Assembly (NCBI RefSeq): GCF_013409305.1
Contig: NZ_JACBZJ010000001.1
Span: 1,798,001 to 1,862,000, forward strand
Reading direction: 5' to 3'
DNA length: 64,000 bases
From: Cellulomonas soli
GTDB taxonomy: Bacteria > Actinomycetota > Actinomycetes > Actinomycetales > Cellulomonadaceae
Under the pieces are notes generated by a model. The model was not told the DNA's origin, ran no database searches, and was given only the letters and a program-made list of their open reading frames with translations. Position 1 is the first letter of the stretch; the number at the start of each line of letters is the position of its first letter. The translations under genes were made by a program, and so were the position numbers. Shown here piece by piece: positions 25,336 to 33,745 of the stretch.

Positions 25336-25784
25336 CCACCGACGACTGGACGACCGTCGCCGACGTCGCCTCCGCGGTCTGCCTGCTCGGTGGCGCGTTC
25401 TTCGCGCTCGCCGCCGGGGTCGGCGTCCTGCGGTTCCCCGACCTGCTCGCCCGCATGCACGCCGCGACCAAGCCCCAGGTGCTCGGCCTCGTGCTCGTCC
25501 TCGTCGGCCTCGCGCTGCGCCTGCGGTCCGGCGGGGCGGTGTGGGCGCTCGTGCTCGTCGCCGTCTTCCAGATGCTCACCGCCCCGGTCGCCGCGCACAT
25601 GGTCGGCCGCGCGGGCTACCGCACCGGCAAGGTGCGCGGCGAGCTCCTCGTCGTCGACGAGCTCACGCGCGACATGGCCCGCGCCCGGGCCGCCGCGGAA
25701 GCCGCTGCGGGGGCAGGCGTCGTGCTCGACCCCGAAGGGTTCGGCGCCGAACCCGACGAGCCGACGCCCGGCGAGCGGGACTGA
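25332..25784 (+). CDS. mrpG: Na+/H+ antiporter subunit G
   Basis: The 150-residue protein has three helices and the MrpG motif GVGVLRFPDLLARMHAATKP, then VAAHMVGRAGYRTG. A C-terminal extension of ~40 residues is Ala- and acid-rich. It closes the mrpACDEFG operon, in which every junction is a 4-nt overlap, so subunits are made in step. The 86-bp gap that follows holds no gene. Confidence 0.94.
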   Translation: MTTDDWTTVADVASAVCLLGGAFFALAAGVGVLRFPDLLARMHAATKPQVLGLVLVLVGLALRLRSGGAVWALVLVAVFQMLTAPVAAHMVGRAGYRTGKVRGELLVVDELTRDMARARAAAEAAAGAGVVLDPEGFGAEPDEPTPGERD

Positions 25785-25870
25785 CGCACGCGGCAGGGCG
25801 TCGCGGGTCGGGCCCGCCGTTCCGGCCTGCGGACGGGTCGGCGGCACCCGACGCCCGGCCGGTGAGCCGC

Positions 25871-26164
25871 TCAGCGCAGGTGCCGGGTGCGCTTCCGTTC
25901 GACCCGGCCGGCCACGCGCACCGCACCGCGCGTCGCGAGCACCCGGGACGCGGCGACGAGGGCACCGGTAATGGCCGCCGCAGCCAGCGCCTCCTTCAGC
26001 CCGCCGTCGTTCGGGTCGTCGGCGCGCGGCGGCTTGTGACCGCGCGCCGCCTTCCACGCCTGGTCGACGGCCTCCTGCACGGCCCACGCCGCCGCGATGG
26101 TGGCAGCGGTGTCGATCAGGAGCGTGAGGACGGACTGGCTGGGCCGGGTGGGCTTGTCGGCCAC
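25871..26164 (-). CDS. DUF4235-type small membrane protein
   Basis: The 97-residue protein has a hydrophobic helix at about 13-33 (LLIDTAATIAAAWAVQEAV) and a second Ala-rich helix near 58-80 before a basic tail. The motif ARGHKPPRADDPNDGGLKEA in between is typical of DUF4235 proteins of actinomycetes, recognised from memory. An AGGAGGT ribosome binding site precedes ATG 26164. Function unknown. Confidence 0.75.
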   Translation of the reverse strand: MADKPTRPSQSVLTLLIDTAATIAAAWAVQEAVDQAWKAARGHKPPRADDPNDGGLKEALAAAAITGALVAASRVLATRGAVRVAGRVERKRTRHLR

Positions 26165-26217
26165 GGGGTACCTCCTGGTGAGCGCGGACGTCGGTCCACC
26201 GTAGCGAGCCTGCGGCG

Positions 26218-27438
26218 TCAGCTGCCGTCGGGGAGCACGATCTCGACCCGGCGGTTCAGCTCCCGGCCGGCCGGGTTGTCCTGCCCGGCGAGCTCGTTCG
26301 GGGCGACGGGCCTGTCCTCGCCCCAGCCGACGACGTCGAAGCTCGTGGTCACCCCGCGCGCCACCAGCGCATCCGCGACGGCCTGCGCGCGGTCCTCGGA
26401 GAGCTGCTGGTTGAAGTCGGCCGACGAGACCGAGTCGGTGTGGCCCTCGACGGAACCCTCCGGTACGCCGGCGCCGGCCAGGGCGTCCGCCAGGGAGTCG
26501 AGCGTGCTCTGCGCGTCGTCGCGCAGCTCGGCCGAGCCGAAGTCGAAGAGCACGCCGGCGTCGAGCGTGAGCGTCGCCCCGCAGGACTCGACGGGGGCGA
26601 TGGTGCCCATGGACGGGAAGCTGCCGAGGACCGTCACGGGCGTGATGGGGCTGAGGTCGACCGGTTCGCCGTCGATCGTGCCGCCGCCGTCGCCGTAGTT
26701 GGTGATGGAGATCGTGCCGTCCTCGTACGAGCCGGACCCGTCGCCGTAGTTCGTGATGGAGACCGTGCCGTCCTCGTACGAGCCGGACCCGTCGCCGTAG
26801 TTCGTGATCGTCCGGGACCCGCGCGTCCAGGTGCCCGAGCCGTCGCCGTACAGGATCACCGAGGTGGTGCCGTCGTCGTAGCTGCCGGAGCCGTCGCCGT
26901 AGCTGACCACGCTCGTGCCGTCGGCCTCGTAGGTGCCGGAGCCGTCGCCGTACACGGTGACCGTGGTGCCGTTGATCGTGTAGGTGCCCGACCCGTCGCC
27001 GTAGTTGACGACCGACCCGTCCGCCGCGGTGAACGTGCCCGAGCCGTCGCCGTAGCTGAGCAGGGCGCCGACGCCGACCTCCGGGGTGCCGGACGCGTCG
27101 CAGTGCGTCGGGACGACGGTGACACCGGGGACGTCGCCGATCGTGCGGTCGAGGTCGATCGCGAACCCTGCGAGCGAGCTGTCGAGCATGGACAGGTCGG
27201 GGATCACGATGAGCGGGATCGGCGGGATCTCACCGGCCTCGAGGCCGCCTGCCGCCTCGGCCGCCTCCGGTGAGGTCCGGTCGGGGGAGGGGGACACGGT
27301 GGCGGCGTCGGCCGTGGGGGCAGCGGTGGACGCCTGCGAGCAGGCGGCGAGCGGGAGGACCGCGGACAGGACGGCGACAGCGACGGTCCTGCGGCGGGAG
27401 AGGGGGAGCATGCCCTGAAAATACGACGAATCGGACAT
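26218..27438 (-). CDS. OmpA-family lipoprotein with eight YGDGSG-type repeats
   Basis: The 406-residue protein begins with a lipoprotein signal (VAVAVLSAVLPLAAC, lipobox Cys at residue 33), so it is anchored outside the membrane. A ~75-residue domain is followed by eight repeats of about 17 residues, each opening with YGDGSG (last copy YGDGGG). The C-terminal OmpA-like domain has DFGSAELRDDAQSTLDSL, VEGHTDSVSSADFNQQLSED and GRELNRRVEI, the peptidoglycan-binding fold. Such proteins bind the cell wall; the repeat may act as a beta stack or spacer. ATG 27411 is an alternative start that also keeps the lipobox. Confidence 0.88.
   Translation of the reverse strand: MSDSSYFQGMLPLSRRRTVAVAVLSAVLPLAACSQASTAAPTADAATVSPSPDRTSPEAAEAAGGLEAGEIPPIPLIVIPDLSMLDSSLAGFAIDLDRTIGDVPGVTVVPTHCDASGTPEVGVGALLSYGDGSGTFTAADGSVVNYGDGSGTYTINGTTVTVYGDGSGTYEADGTSVVSYGDGSGSYDDGTTSVILYGDGSGTWTRGSRTITNYGDGSGSYEDGTVSITNYGDGSGSYEDGTISITNYGDGGGTIDGEPVDLSPITPVTVLGSFPSMGTIAPVESCGATLTLDAGVLFDFGSAELRDDAQSTLDSLADALAGAGVPEGSVEGHTDSVSSADFNQQLSEDRAQAVADALVARGVTTSFDVVGWGEDRPVAPNELAGQDNPAGRELNRRVEIVLPDGS
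26680..27060 (-). repeat. Tandem ~51-bp repeat encoding YGDGSG units
   Basis: Eight copies of a ~51-bp unit lie inside the OmpA-like lipoprotein gene, each with the same GTCGCCGTA core on the + strand (codons for YGD). The two copies nearest the 3' end are almost identical (units reading SYEDGTVSITN and SYEDGTISITN), which suggests recent duplication. The array is coding, not a CRISPR. Confidence 0.85.
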
Positions 27439-27510
27439 CGCGGACTCCGACGACCACGGGCCGGGCAGAAGCCGTCCACCCGCGGCGCGCTAGGATCGTC
27501 GGCGAACGAC

Positions 27511-27622
27511 AGGGGAGCGTCAGGGTCGACCGGCACGGTGCCGGCAGGCCGGGGCGCTGAGAGTGCGGACCACCGCAGACCCTCGAACCTGATCCGGTTT
27601 GCACCGGCGTAGGGAGTCGGGA
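27511..27622 (+). promoter_or_regulatory. TPP riboswitch (THI element)
   Basis: The conserved core is present: GGGGAGC at the 5' stem, CTGAGAGTGCGG in the pyrimidine-binding arm, ACCGCAGACCCTCGAACCTG leading to the pyrophosphate arm, and AGGGAGTC closing the 3' side. It lies in the 284-bp leader before thiB. Thiamine pyrophosphate binding should lower expression of the thiamine transporter. Confidence 0.96.
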
Positions 27623-27692
27623 ATCTCAGTCATCACCCCGTCGCGGTCCGCGTGCGGGTGAGCCGTGCGTGCCTGCGACGGGTGCGTGACCC

Positions 27693-27712
27693 CCTCCTGC
27701 TGACCGAGGAGG
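27693..27712 (+). promoter_or_regulatory. Shine-Dalgarno-sequestering hairpin (riboswitch expression platform)
   Basis: CCTCCT (27693-27698) can pair perfectly with AGGAGG (27707-27712) across an 8-base loop. AGGAGGAG is the ribosome binding site of thiB, whose ATG lies at 27723. With the TPP riboswitch just upstream, this fits translational control by hiding the ribosome binding site. No U-run terminator is seen. Confidence 0.7.
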
Positions 27713-27722
27713 AGCATCACCC

Positions 27723-28847
27723 ATGACGAGGACACTCGTCCGTACGACCGGCGACGGTCGCCGTACCCGCCGGCGCGTGCACGCTGCCGCCGCTGCCGTG
27801 GCCGTCACGGCCCTGACCCTGACCGGCTGCTCGGCGATCGGATCGGCCGACGAGGCCGCACCCGACGCGTCCGGGTCGGCCGCCACCGGCACCGTCACGC
27901 TCGTCACGCACGACTCGTTCACGCTGTCGGACGGCCTGCTCGAGCAGTTCGAGCAGGAGTCCGGGCTGACCGTCGAGGTCGTGCAGCCGGGCGACGCGGG
28001 CGTGCTGGCCAACCAGCTCGTGCTGACCAAGGACGCCCCGCTGGGCGACCTCGTCTACGGCATCGACAACACGTTCGCCTCACGCGTCATCGACGAGGGA
28101 GTCGTCGTCCCCGCCGAGGTCAGCGCCCCGGCGGCGCAGGACGCGGCCGCGTACGCGGTGCCCGGCGACGACGGTGCGCTGACGGCGATCGACTTCGGCG
28201 ACGTGTGCGTCAACGTCGACCACGAGTGGTTCGCCGCTCAGGGCCTGGCCGAGCCGACGACCCTCGAGGACCTGACGAAGCCCGAGTACAAGGACCTGCT
28301 GGTCGTGCCGGACCCGGTGACGTCCTCGCCTGGTCTGGCCTTCCTGCTGGCGACCGTCGGGGCGTTCGGCGAGGACGCCTGGCCGGCGTACTGGCAGCAG
28401 CTGAAGGACAACGGGCTCAAGGTCGCCGACGGCTGGTCGGACGCGTACTTCGTGGACTTCACCGCCGGTGGCGGCGACGGGCCGCGCCCGCTCGTGCTCT
28501 CGTACGCGTCCTCGCCGCCGTACACCGTGCCCGAGGGCGGCGACGCCCCGACCACGGGGGCCCTGCTCGACACGTGCTTCCGGCAGGTCGAGTACGCGGG
28601 TGTGCTCGCCGGGGCGAAGAACCCCGAGGGTGCCGCGCAGCTGCTCGACTTCCTGCTCTCCGACGACGTCCAGGCCGACATCCCCGGGTCGATGTACATG
28701 TACCCGGTGAGCTCCTCCGTGGTGCTCCCCGAGGAGTGGACGCAGTGGGCGCCGCTGGCCGACGCCCCGTTCGAGGTCGACCCGGCCGCCGTCGCGGAGA
28801 ACCGTGAGGCCTGGCTGACCACCTGGTCCGACACGGTCATCGGCTGA
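27723..28847 (+). CDS. thiB: Thiamine ABC transporter substrate-binding lipoprotein
   Basis: ThiB captures thiamine (or TPP) outside the cell. The 374-residue protein has a basic N-terminus and a lipobox LTGC with Cys at 36. The mature domain starts VTLVTHDSFTLSDGLLEQFE, the typical opening of ThiB/TbpA. It continues with PLGDLVYGIDNTFASRVID and YASSPPYTVPEGGDAPTTGA, which line the ligand pocket in the family. The TPP riboswitch upstream confirms the substrate class. The permease follows after 14 bp. Confidence 0.94.
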   Translation: MTRTLVRTTGDGRRTRRRVHAAAAAVAVTALTLTGCSAIGSADEAAPDASGSAATGTVTLVTHDSFTLSDGLLEQFEQESGLTVEVVQPGDAGVLANQLVLTKDAPLGDLVYGIDNTFASRVIDEGVVVPAEVSAPAAQDAAAYAVPGDDGALTAIDFGDVCVNVDHEWFAAQGLAEPTTLEDLTKPEYKDLLVVPDPVTSSPGLAFLLATVGAFGEDAWPAYWQQLKDNGLKVADGWSDAYFVDFTAGGGDGPRPLVLSYASSPPYTVPEGGDAPTTGALLDTCFRQVEYAGVLAGAKNPEGAAQLLDFLLSDDVQADIPGSMYMYPVSSSVVLPEEWTQWAPLADAPFEVDPAAVAENREAWLTTWSDTVIG

Positions 28848-28861
28848 CCGGTCCCAGCGGG

Positions 28862-30595
28862 ATGACCACGCTCACGCGGCCGACCGTCGTCGCCCCTGCC
28901 GAGGGGCGGCGGCCGGTCGGCCGCGTGCTGTTCTGGACCCTCGCGGTCACCGTGCCGCTGCTGTTCCTCGGCGTGTTCTTCGCCTACCCGGTGCTCGTGA
29001 TGATCGGCCGCGGGTTCGTCGTCGACGGCACGCTCGACCTGGGCGGGTTCGCCGACGTGTTCTCCCGACCCCGCACCTGGCGGATCATCGGGCTCACGCT
29101 CGCGCAGGCAGGGCTGGCGACGACCCTCAGCGTGCTGCTCGGGGTGCCGGGCGCGTACGTGCTGTACCGGCGACGGTTCCGCGGTCGGTCGGCCGTGCGC
29201 GCATTCGTCACCGTGCCGTTCGTGCTGCCGACCGTGGTCGTCGGTGTCGCGTTCCGTTCGCTGCTGGTCAGCGGCGGACCGTTGGGGTTCCTGCACCTGG
29301 ACGGCACGTTCGCCGCGATCGTCGCGGCCCTCGTCTTCTTCAACTACGCGGTCGTGGTGCGCGGCGTCGGCGGGCTCTGGGAGCGGCTCGACCCGCGCGC
29401 CGAGCAAGCAGCCCGGGCGTTGGGCGCCTCGCCGTGGCGGGCGTTCGTGCAGGTCACGCTGCCCGCTCTGACCCCGGCGATCGCCTCCGCCGCGTCGTTG
29501 GCCTTCCTGTTCTGCGCGACGGCGTTCGGCACGGTCCTGGTGCTCGGCGGCCTGCAGTTCGGCACGATCGAGACGGAGATCTGGGTGCAGACGACCCAGT
29601 TCCTCGACCTGCGCGCGGCCGCCGTGCTGTCGGTCGTGCAGCTCGTGGTCGTGGCCGGAGCGCTCGGGGTGGCCGGGCGCGCACGCTCCCGACGCGAGCG
29701 GGCGCTGACGCTTGCCGCACCGGGCACGGCGGTCGCACCGCTGCGGCTGCGCCGCCCGGCCGGGGTGCCGCGCGGCGACGGGCACGGGCTGGACGTCGGT
29801 GCCGCGGCCGTCACCGCGGTCGTCGTCGTGCTGCTCGCGCTGCCGCTGGTCAACCTCGTGGTGCGGTCGCTGCAGACCGACCACGGCTGGGGGATCGACC
29901 ACTACCTGGCGCTCGGCACACCGGGCGACACCCTGCAGGTCTCGGTCTGGCAGGCGGCCGTGACCTCGCTGCGCACCGCGGTCGACGCGACGACGATCGC
30001 CCTCGTCGTCGGGGGGCTCGTCGCCCTCGTCGTGTCGCGGCGCCCCCGGTCGCGTCCGGCCCGGCGTGCCGTCGCCGGGCTGGACGCCCTCTTCATGCTG
30101 CCGCTCGGCGTGTCCGCGGTGACGGTCGGGTTCGGCTTCCTCCTGTCGATGCACGAGCCGTTCGGGCTGCCGGTCGACCTGCGCACCAGCCCGCTGCTCG
30201 TGCCGATCGCGCAGGCCGTCGTCGCCGTGCCCCTCGTGGTGCGCACGGTGCTGCCCGTGCTGCGGGCGATCGACCCGCGCCTGCGCGAGGCGGCCGCGAC
30301 CCTCGGGGCGTCGCCCGGCAGGGTGCTGGCCGCGGTGGACCTGCCGATCGCCGCGCGCTCGGTCGGTCTGGCGGTCGGCTTCGCGTTCGCGGCCTCGCTC
30401 GGGGAGTTCGGGGCGACGTCCTTCCTGGCCCGGCCGGCGAACCCGACGCTGCCGGTCGTGATCTTCCGGCTCATCGGGCGTCCGGGGGCTGACAACTACG
30501 GGATGGCGCTCGCCGCGTCCGTGGTCCTGGCGGTGCTGACCGCCGGGATCGTCGCGCTGTGCGAACGCCTGCGGACGACGGGGAGCGAGTGGTGA
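28862..30595 (+). CDS. thiP: Thiamine ABC transporter permease
   Basis: The 577-residue protein holds two fused permease domains with about 12 helices. The EAA loops read EQAARALGASPWRAFVQVTL in the first half and REAAATLGASPGRVLAAVDL in the second, as expected of ThiP. ATG 28862 follows thiB by 14 bp, and its TGA overlaps the thiQ GTG (GTGA, 30592-30595). Helix pattern and TPP-riboswitch context identify the substrate. Confidence 0.93.
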   Translation: MTTLTRPTVVAPAEGRRPVGRVLFWTLAVTVPLLFLGVFFAYPVLVMIGRGFVVDGTLDLGGFADVFSRPRTWRIIGLTLAQAGLATTLSVLLGVPGAYVLYRRRFRGRSAVRAFVTVPFVLPTVVVGVAFRSLLVSGGPLGFLHLDGTFAAIVAALVFFNYAVVVRGVGGLWERLDPRAEQAARALGASPWRAFVQVTLPALTPAIASAASLAFLFCATAFGTVLVLGGLQFGTIETEIWVQTTQFLDLRAAAVLSVVQLVVVAGALGVAGRARSRRERALTLAAPGTAVAPLRLRRPAGVPRGDGHGLDVGAAAVTAVVVVLLALPLVNLVVRSLQTDHGWGIDHYLALGTPGDTLQVSVWQAAVTSLRTAVDATTIALVVGGLVALVVSRRPRSRPARRAVAGLDALFMLPLGVSAVTVGFGFLLSMHEPFGLPVDLRTSPLLVPIAQAVVAVPLVVRTVLPVLRAIDPRLREAAATLGASPGRVLAAVDLPIAARSVGLAVGFAFAASLGEFGATSFLARPANPTLPVVIFRLIGRPGADNYGMALAASVVLAVLTAGIVALCERLRTTGSEW

Positions 30596-31725
30596 CGACC
30601 GACGAGGGCCTGGGCCTGCACGAGGTGGTCGTGCGCTACGCGGCGGCCGGCAACCGGCGGGCGACCACGGGCACGACTGCCGTCGACGGCGTGTCGCTGG
30701 GCGTCGCCGCGGGCGAGGTCGTCGCGCTGCTCGGACCGTCCGGCTGCGGCAAGTCCTCGCTGCTGCGTGCGGTCGCGGGCCTCGAACCGCTGGCCGGCGG
30801 GCGCGTGACCTGGGACGGCGTCAGCGTGGCCGACGTGCCGGTGCACCGCCGCGGGTTCGGGCTGATGTTCCAGGACGGGCAGCTCTTCGAGCACCGCGAC
30901 GTGGCCGGCAACGTGGCCTTCGGTCTGCGGGCCGGTCGGTCGGTGGGCTCCCGGGCCGCACGCTCGGACCGGTCGGCGCGCGACGCCCGGGTCGCGGGGC
31001 TGCTCGACGTGGTCGGCCTGACCGGCTACGGCGACCGACCGGTCGCGACCCTGTCCGGCGGGGAGCGGCAGCGGGTCGCGCTCGCCCGGGCGCTCGCACC
31101 GCACCCGCGGCTGCTGCTGCTCGACGAGCCGCTGTCGGCGCTCGACCGCGCGCTGCGCGAACGCCTGGCCGACGACCTGCGTGCCGCCCTGCTCGCCACC
31201 GGGACGACCGCCCTGTTCGTCACGCACGACCAGGACGAGGCGTTCGCGGTGGCCGACCGGGTGGCCGTGATGGACGCCGGGCACCTGCGCCAGGTCGACA
31301 CGCCCGCCACGCTGTGGCGGCGACCGGCGAGCCGGCAGGTCGCGCAGTTCCTCGGCTACGAGGTGTGCGTCCCGGGCGACTCCCCGGTGGCCCGCACGGT
31401 GCTGCAGGGCGCGGGCACGGCAGGGCCGGACACCGACGGGCCCGGCGTGGCGTCCGACCGGCTGCTCGCGCTCGCACCGGGTGCTCTCGTGCTCACCGAC
31501 CCGGCCGGGGTGCCGTCGTCCGCGTCCGTGCCGTTGCTCAAGGGCACCGTGCTCCGGGTGGCCTCGCGCCGCGGTCGGGCGGAGATCCGGGTCGAGGTCG
31601 ACGAGCTCGGCGCGGTCACGGCGGTCGCACCCCTCGGCGCGGTCCCCGAGGTGGGGTCGGTCGTCCCGTTGGCGGTCGACCCGACGGCGCTGGCCTTCGT
31701 CCCCGCGGACGACCGGCCGCACTGA
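30592..31725 (+). CDS. thiQ: Thiamine ABC transporter ATP-binding protein
   Basis: This is the 377-residue ATPase of the thiamine importer. Walker A is GPSGCGKSS, the signature LSGGERQRVALARAL, Walker B LLLLDEPLSALD, and the H-loop VTHDQDEA. ThiQ of enterobacteria has ~232 residues; this one has ~140 extra C-terminal residues resembling a TOBE regulatory domain. I chose GTG 30592 because it overlaps the thiP stop; the in-frame start at 30559 would lie inside thiP. Confidence 0.92.
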   Translation: MTTDEGLGLHEVVVRYAAAGNRRATTGTTAVDGVSLGVAAGEVVALLGPSGCGKSSLLRAVAGLEPLAGGRVTWDGVSVADVPVHRRGFGLMFQDGQLFEHRDVAGNVAFGLRAGRSVGSRAARSDRSARDARVAGLLDVVGLTGYGDRPVATLSGGERQRVALARALAPHPRLLLLDEPLSALDRALRERLADDLRAALLATGTTALFVTHDQDEAFAVADRVAVMDAGHLRQVDTPATLWRRPASRQVAQFLGYEVCVPGDSPVARTVLQGAGTAGPDTDGPGVASDRLLALAPGALVLTDPAGVPSSASVPLLKGTVLRVASRRGRAEIRVEVDELGAVTAVAPLGAVPEVGSVVPLAVDPTALAFVPADDRPH

Positions 31726-31804
31726 GCGCGTCCACCTGCACGGTCGTGCGCCGCGGGCTACGGTCGAGTGGCACGGTGACACACGCTGACGTGAGGTGAG
31801 CCGG

Positions 31805-32581
31805 ATGACCCTGGAACGACGTCTCGTGGTGTCGATCGACGTCCCGGCCCCGCTCGGGACCGTCTGGGAGCACCTGCGCGACCCCCACCTCGTCCGCCGC
31901 TGGTACGCGTGGGACTGGCCGGGGCTCGACGAGGAGATCAAGCACGTCTTCCACGAGCAGCCCGTCGAGGCACGGCACGTGCACGGCGACACGACGACGC
32001 ACACCCTCACCTGGCCGCACCACGACGTGCTCGAGGTCAGCGGGTCGGTGCACACGCCGGAGCACACCAAGCTGCTGTTCTCCCGCCGCAGCCACGACGG
32101 CCTGACCCCGTTCGACGGGGTGCGTGACGAGATCGACGAGCGGTGGATCGCCTGGACGCACCAGCTGCGCTTCGCGCTCGCCACCCACCCCGGTCAGGAC
32201 CGGCGCACGCTGTCGGTCTTCGGCCTGGACGCCGGCTCACGGCACGACCCGCTGCTCGACCGTGCCGGGCTGCACGGGGTGCGCGGCGTGCCCCTGGGTG
32301 GGCACGTGCACGCGCGCCGGCCGGACGGCACCGAGCTGGGCGGGACGTTGCTCTACAAGTCCGAGCTGCAGTTCGGGGTGGCGCTGCACGGGTTCACCGA
32401 GTCGATGCTCGTCGTGATGCTCACCCCGGCCGCCCACCACCCGCCGCACGGGCACCTCGACGCGGTGCTCTCGACCTACGGCCTCGACGACGCGATGTTC
32501 GACCAGGTGGAGCGTCGGTGGGGCGGCTGGTGGCAGACGGCGTCGCACGGCCGCGTGCCGAGCGTCTCGGCGAAGGGCTGA
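31805..32581 (+). CDS. SRPBCC (START/Bet v1-like, AHSA1-type) protein
   Basis: The 258-residue protein opens with RRLVVSIDVPAPLGTVWEHL, the usual first strand and helix of the SRPBCC fold, followed by RRWYAWDWPGLDEEIKHVF. Such proteins form a deep hydrophobic pocket and bind lipids, polyketides or cofactors; the ligand is unknown here. ATG 31805 has GAGGTGAG just upstream and is preferred over the GTG at 31796. It converges with the GNAT pair 25 bp away. Confidence 0.75.
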   Translation: MTLERRLVVSIDVPAPLGTVWEHLRDPHLVRRWYAWDWPGLDEEIKHVFHEQPVEARHVHGDTTTHTLTWPHHDVLEVSGSVHTPEHTKLLFSRRSHDGLTPFDGVRDEIDERWIAWTHQLRFALATHPGQDRRTLSVFGLDAGSRHDPLLDRAGLHGVRGVPLGGHVHARRPDGTELGGTLLYKSELQFGVALHGFTESMLVVMLTPAAHHPPHGHLDAVLSTYGLDDAMFDQVERRWGGWWQTASHGRVPSVSAKG

Positions 32582-32605
32582 CGGCGGGCCGACGCCCCGG
32601 CGGGG

Positions 32606-33745
32606 TCACAGGTCCCGCTGCCACTCCCCGGTGCCGCCCGCGGGCCGGAACCCGAGCGCGACGTTGATGGCGAGCATGTGCGCGTTCTCCTCGGCGTTCC
32701 ACGTGCCGACCCGCTGCACCGCGGGTCGTTCGGCGGCGAGGCGCTGCAGGTTCGCGGTCTTCACGAGCATCCCCAGCCTCCGCCCCCGGTGCTCGCGCAT
32801 CACGAGGGTGTCGTTCTGGAAGACGAACTCGTCGGTGACCGGCGTGGCCGCCAGCGCGGTGAAGGCCACGAGCGTGCGCGTGGGCACGTGCTCGGCGGCG
32901 GCGACGAGGTACCCGAGCCCCTGGTCGAGGAACTGCTGCTCGATCGTGCGCACCCGTGCGGCGTCCCAGACGTCCGCGTGCCGGGCGATCCCGCCGTGCG
33001 GCACGTCGGTGCTCATCCGGGTCTGGAGCAGCGCGAACTGGTCCACCCACTCGTCCGGGCAGCGGGACTCCCAGAGCACCACCCGCACGTCGGGCCCGGC
33101 GACGGCCTGCGCGGCGGCCCGGTGCGCGGCCAGCACGTCGGCCGGGAGCGGCACGTCGAGCACCGAGTACCGCGAGACCTGCTCGAGCGACCACCCGCGG
33201 GTCAGCGCGAACCGCACGCCCGGGTCGTCTCGGTGCAGCCGGCCGCTGCCGGTGGACGGCGCGAGCGCGAGCGGGCCGTCCGTCGGCTCGCTGGTCTGCT
33301 GGGTCGTGGTGGTGAGCATCGTGCGCCCGTGCACCCGCGCCACCTCGAGCGCCGCGTCGTGCAGTGCGCTGCCGATGCCGCGCCGGCGTGCGGCCGGACG
33401 CACCCCCAGGTCGACCTCGCCGGTGTGCGTGTTGTCCTGCCGTGGCAGGTGCAGCGCGGCGTGGCCGAGCACGCGTGCCGGGTCGGCGGCGTCGCCGGGC
33501 CGGTCCTCGTCGACGGCGACGAGCCGGATCTTGGTCGTGTACCGCTGCTCGCGCATCGAGCCGAGCGTCTCGTGCGGGTTGCGACACATGTCGCGGTTGC
33601 CGCGCAGGGCGATCTCGACCTCGTTGACGGTGTCGACCTGGCCGCGCAGCAGCCACGCGTCGGGCGCGTCGAGATCGGCCGGCACGGGCACCTCGCGGAT
33701 CCTCACCCCGAGCCGGCTCCCTGTCGTCACACGTGCACCTGCCAT
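32606..33745 (-). CDS. GNAT family N-acetyltransferase, tandem paralogue B
   Basis: The 379-residue protein has two GNAT-like halves. The first has the acetyl-CoA motif RPAARRRGIGSALHDAAL. The second holds MREHRGRRLGMLVKTANLQ and ends GTWNAEENAHMLAINVALGF. ATG 33745 follows a strong AGGAGGGGGAG site and overlaps the upstream paralogue by 19 nt; GTG 33730, giving a GTGA overlap, is an alternative. The neighbour shares the same order of blocks throughout, so the pair arose by tandem duplication. The two-GNAT layout resembles mycothiol-synthase-like enzymes, but the substrate is unknown. Confidence 0.85.
   Translation of the reverse strand: MAGARVTTGSRLGVRIREVPVPADLDAPDAWLLRGQVDTVNEVEIALRGNRDMCRNPHETLGSMREQRYTTKIRLVAVDEDRPGDAADPARVLGHAALHLPRQDNTHTGEVDLGVRPAARRRGIGSALHDAALEVARVHGRTMLTTTTQQTSEPTDGPLALAPSTGSGRLHRDDPGVRFALTRGWSLEQVSRYSVLDVPLPADVLAAHRAAAQAVAGPDVRVVLWESRCPDEWVDQFALLQTRMSTDVPHGGIARHADVWDAARVRTIEQQFLDQGLGYLVAAAEHVPTRTLVAFTALAATPVTDEFVFQNDTLVMREHRGRRLGMLVKTANLQRLAAERPAVQRVGTWNAEENAHMLAINVALGFRPAGGTGEWQRDL

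Noticed and set aside
26680-27060. Regular ~51-bp repeats suggestive of a CRISPR or minisatellite
   Set aside because: Each unit encodes YGDGSG in frame within a lipoprotein; there are no constant direct repeats with unique spacers and no cas genes.
26440-27273. A 277-residue + strand frame with periodic DGDRAV-type repeats
   Set aside because: It is antisense to the OmpA-like gene; the periodicity comes from that gene's repeats, and the protein has no signal, no domain and the wrong codon pattern.
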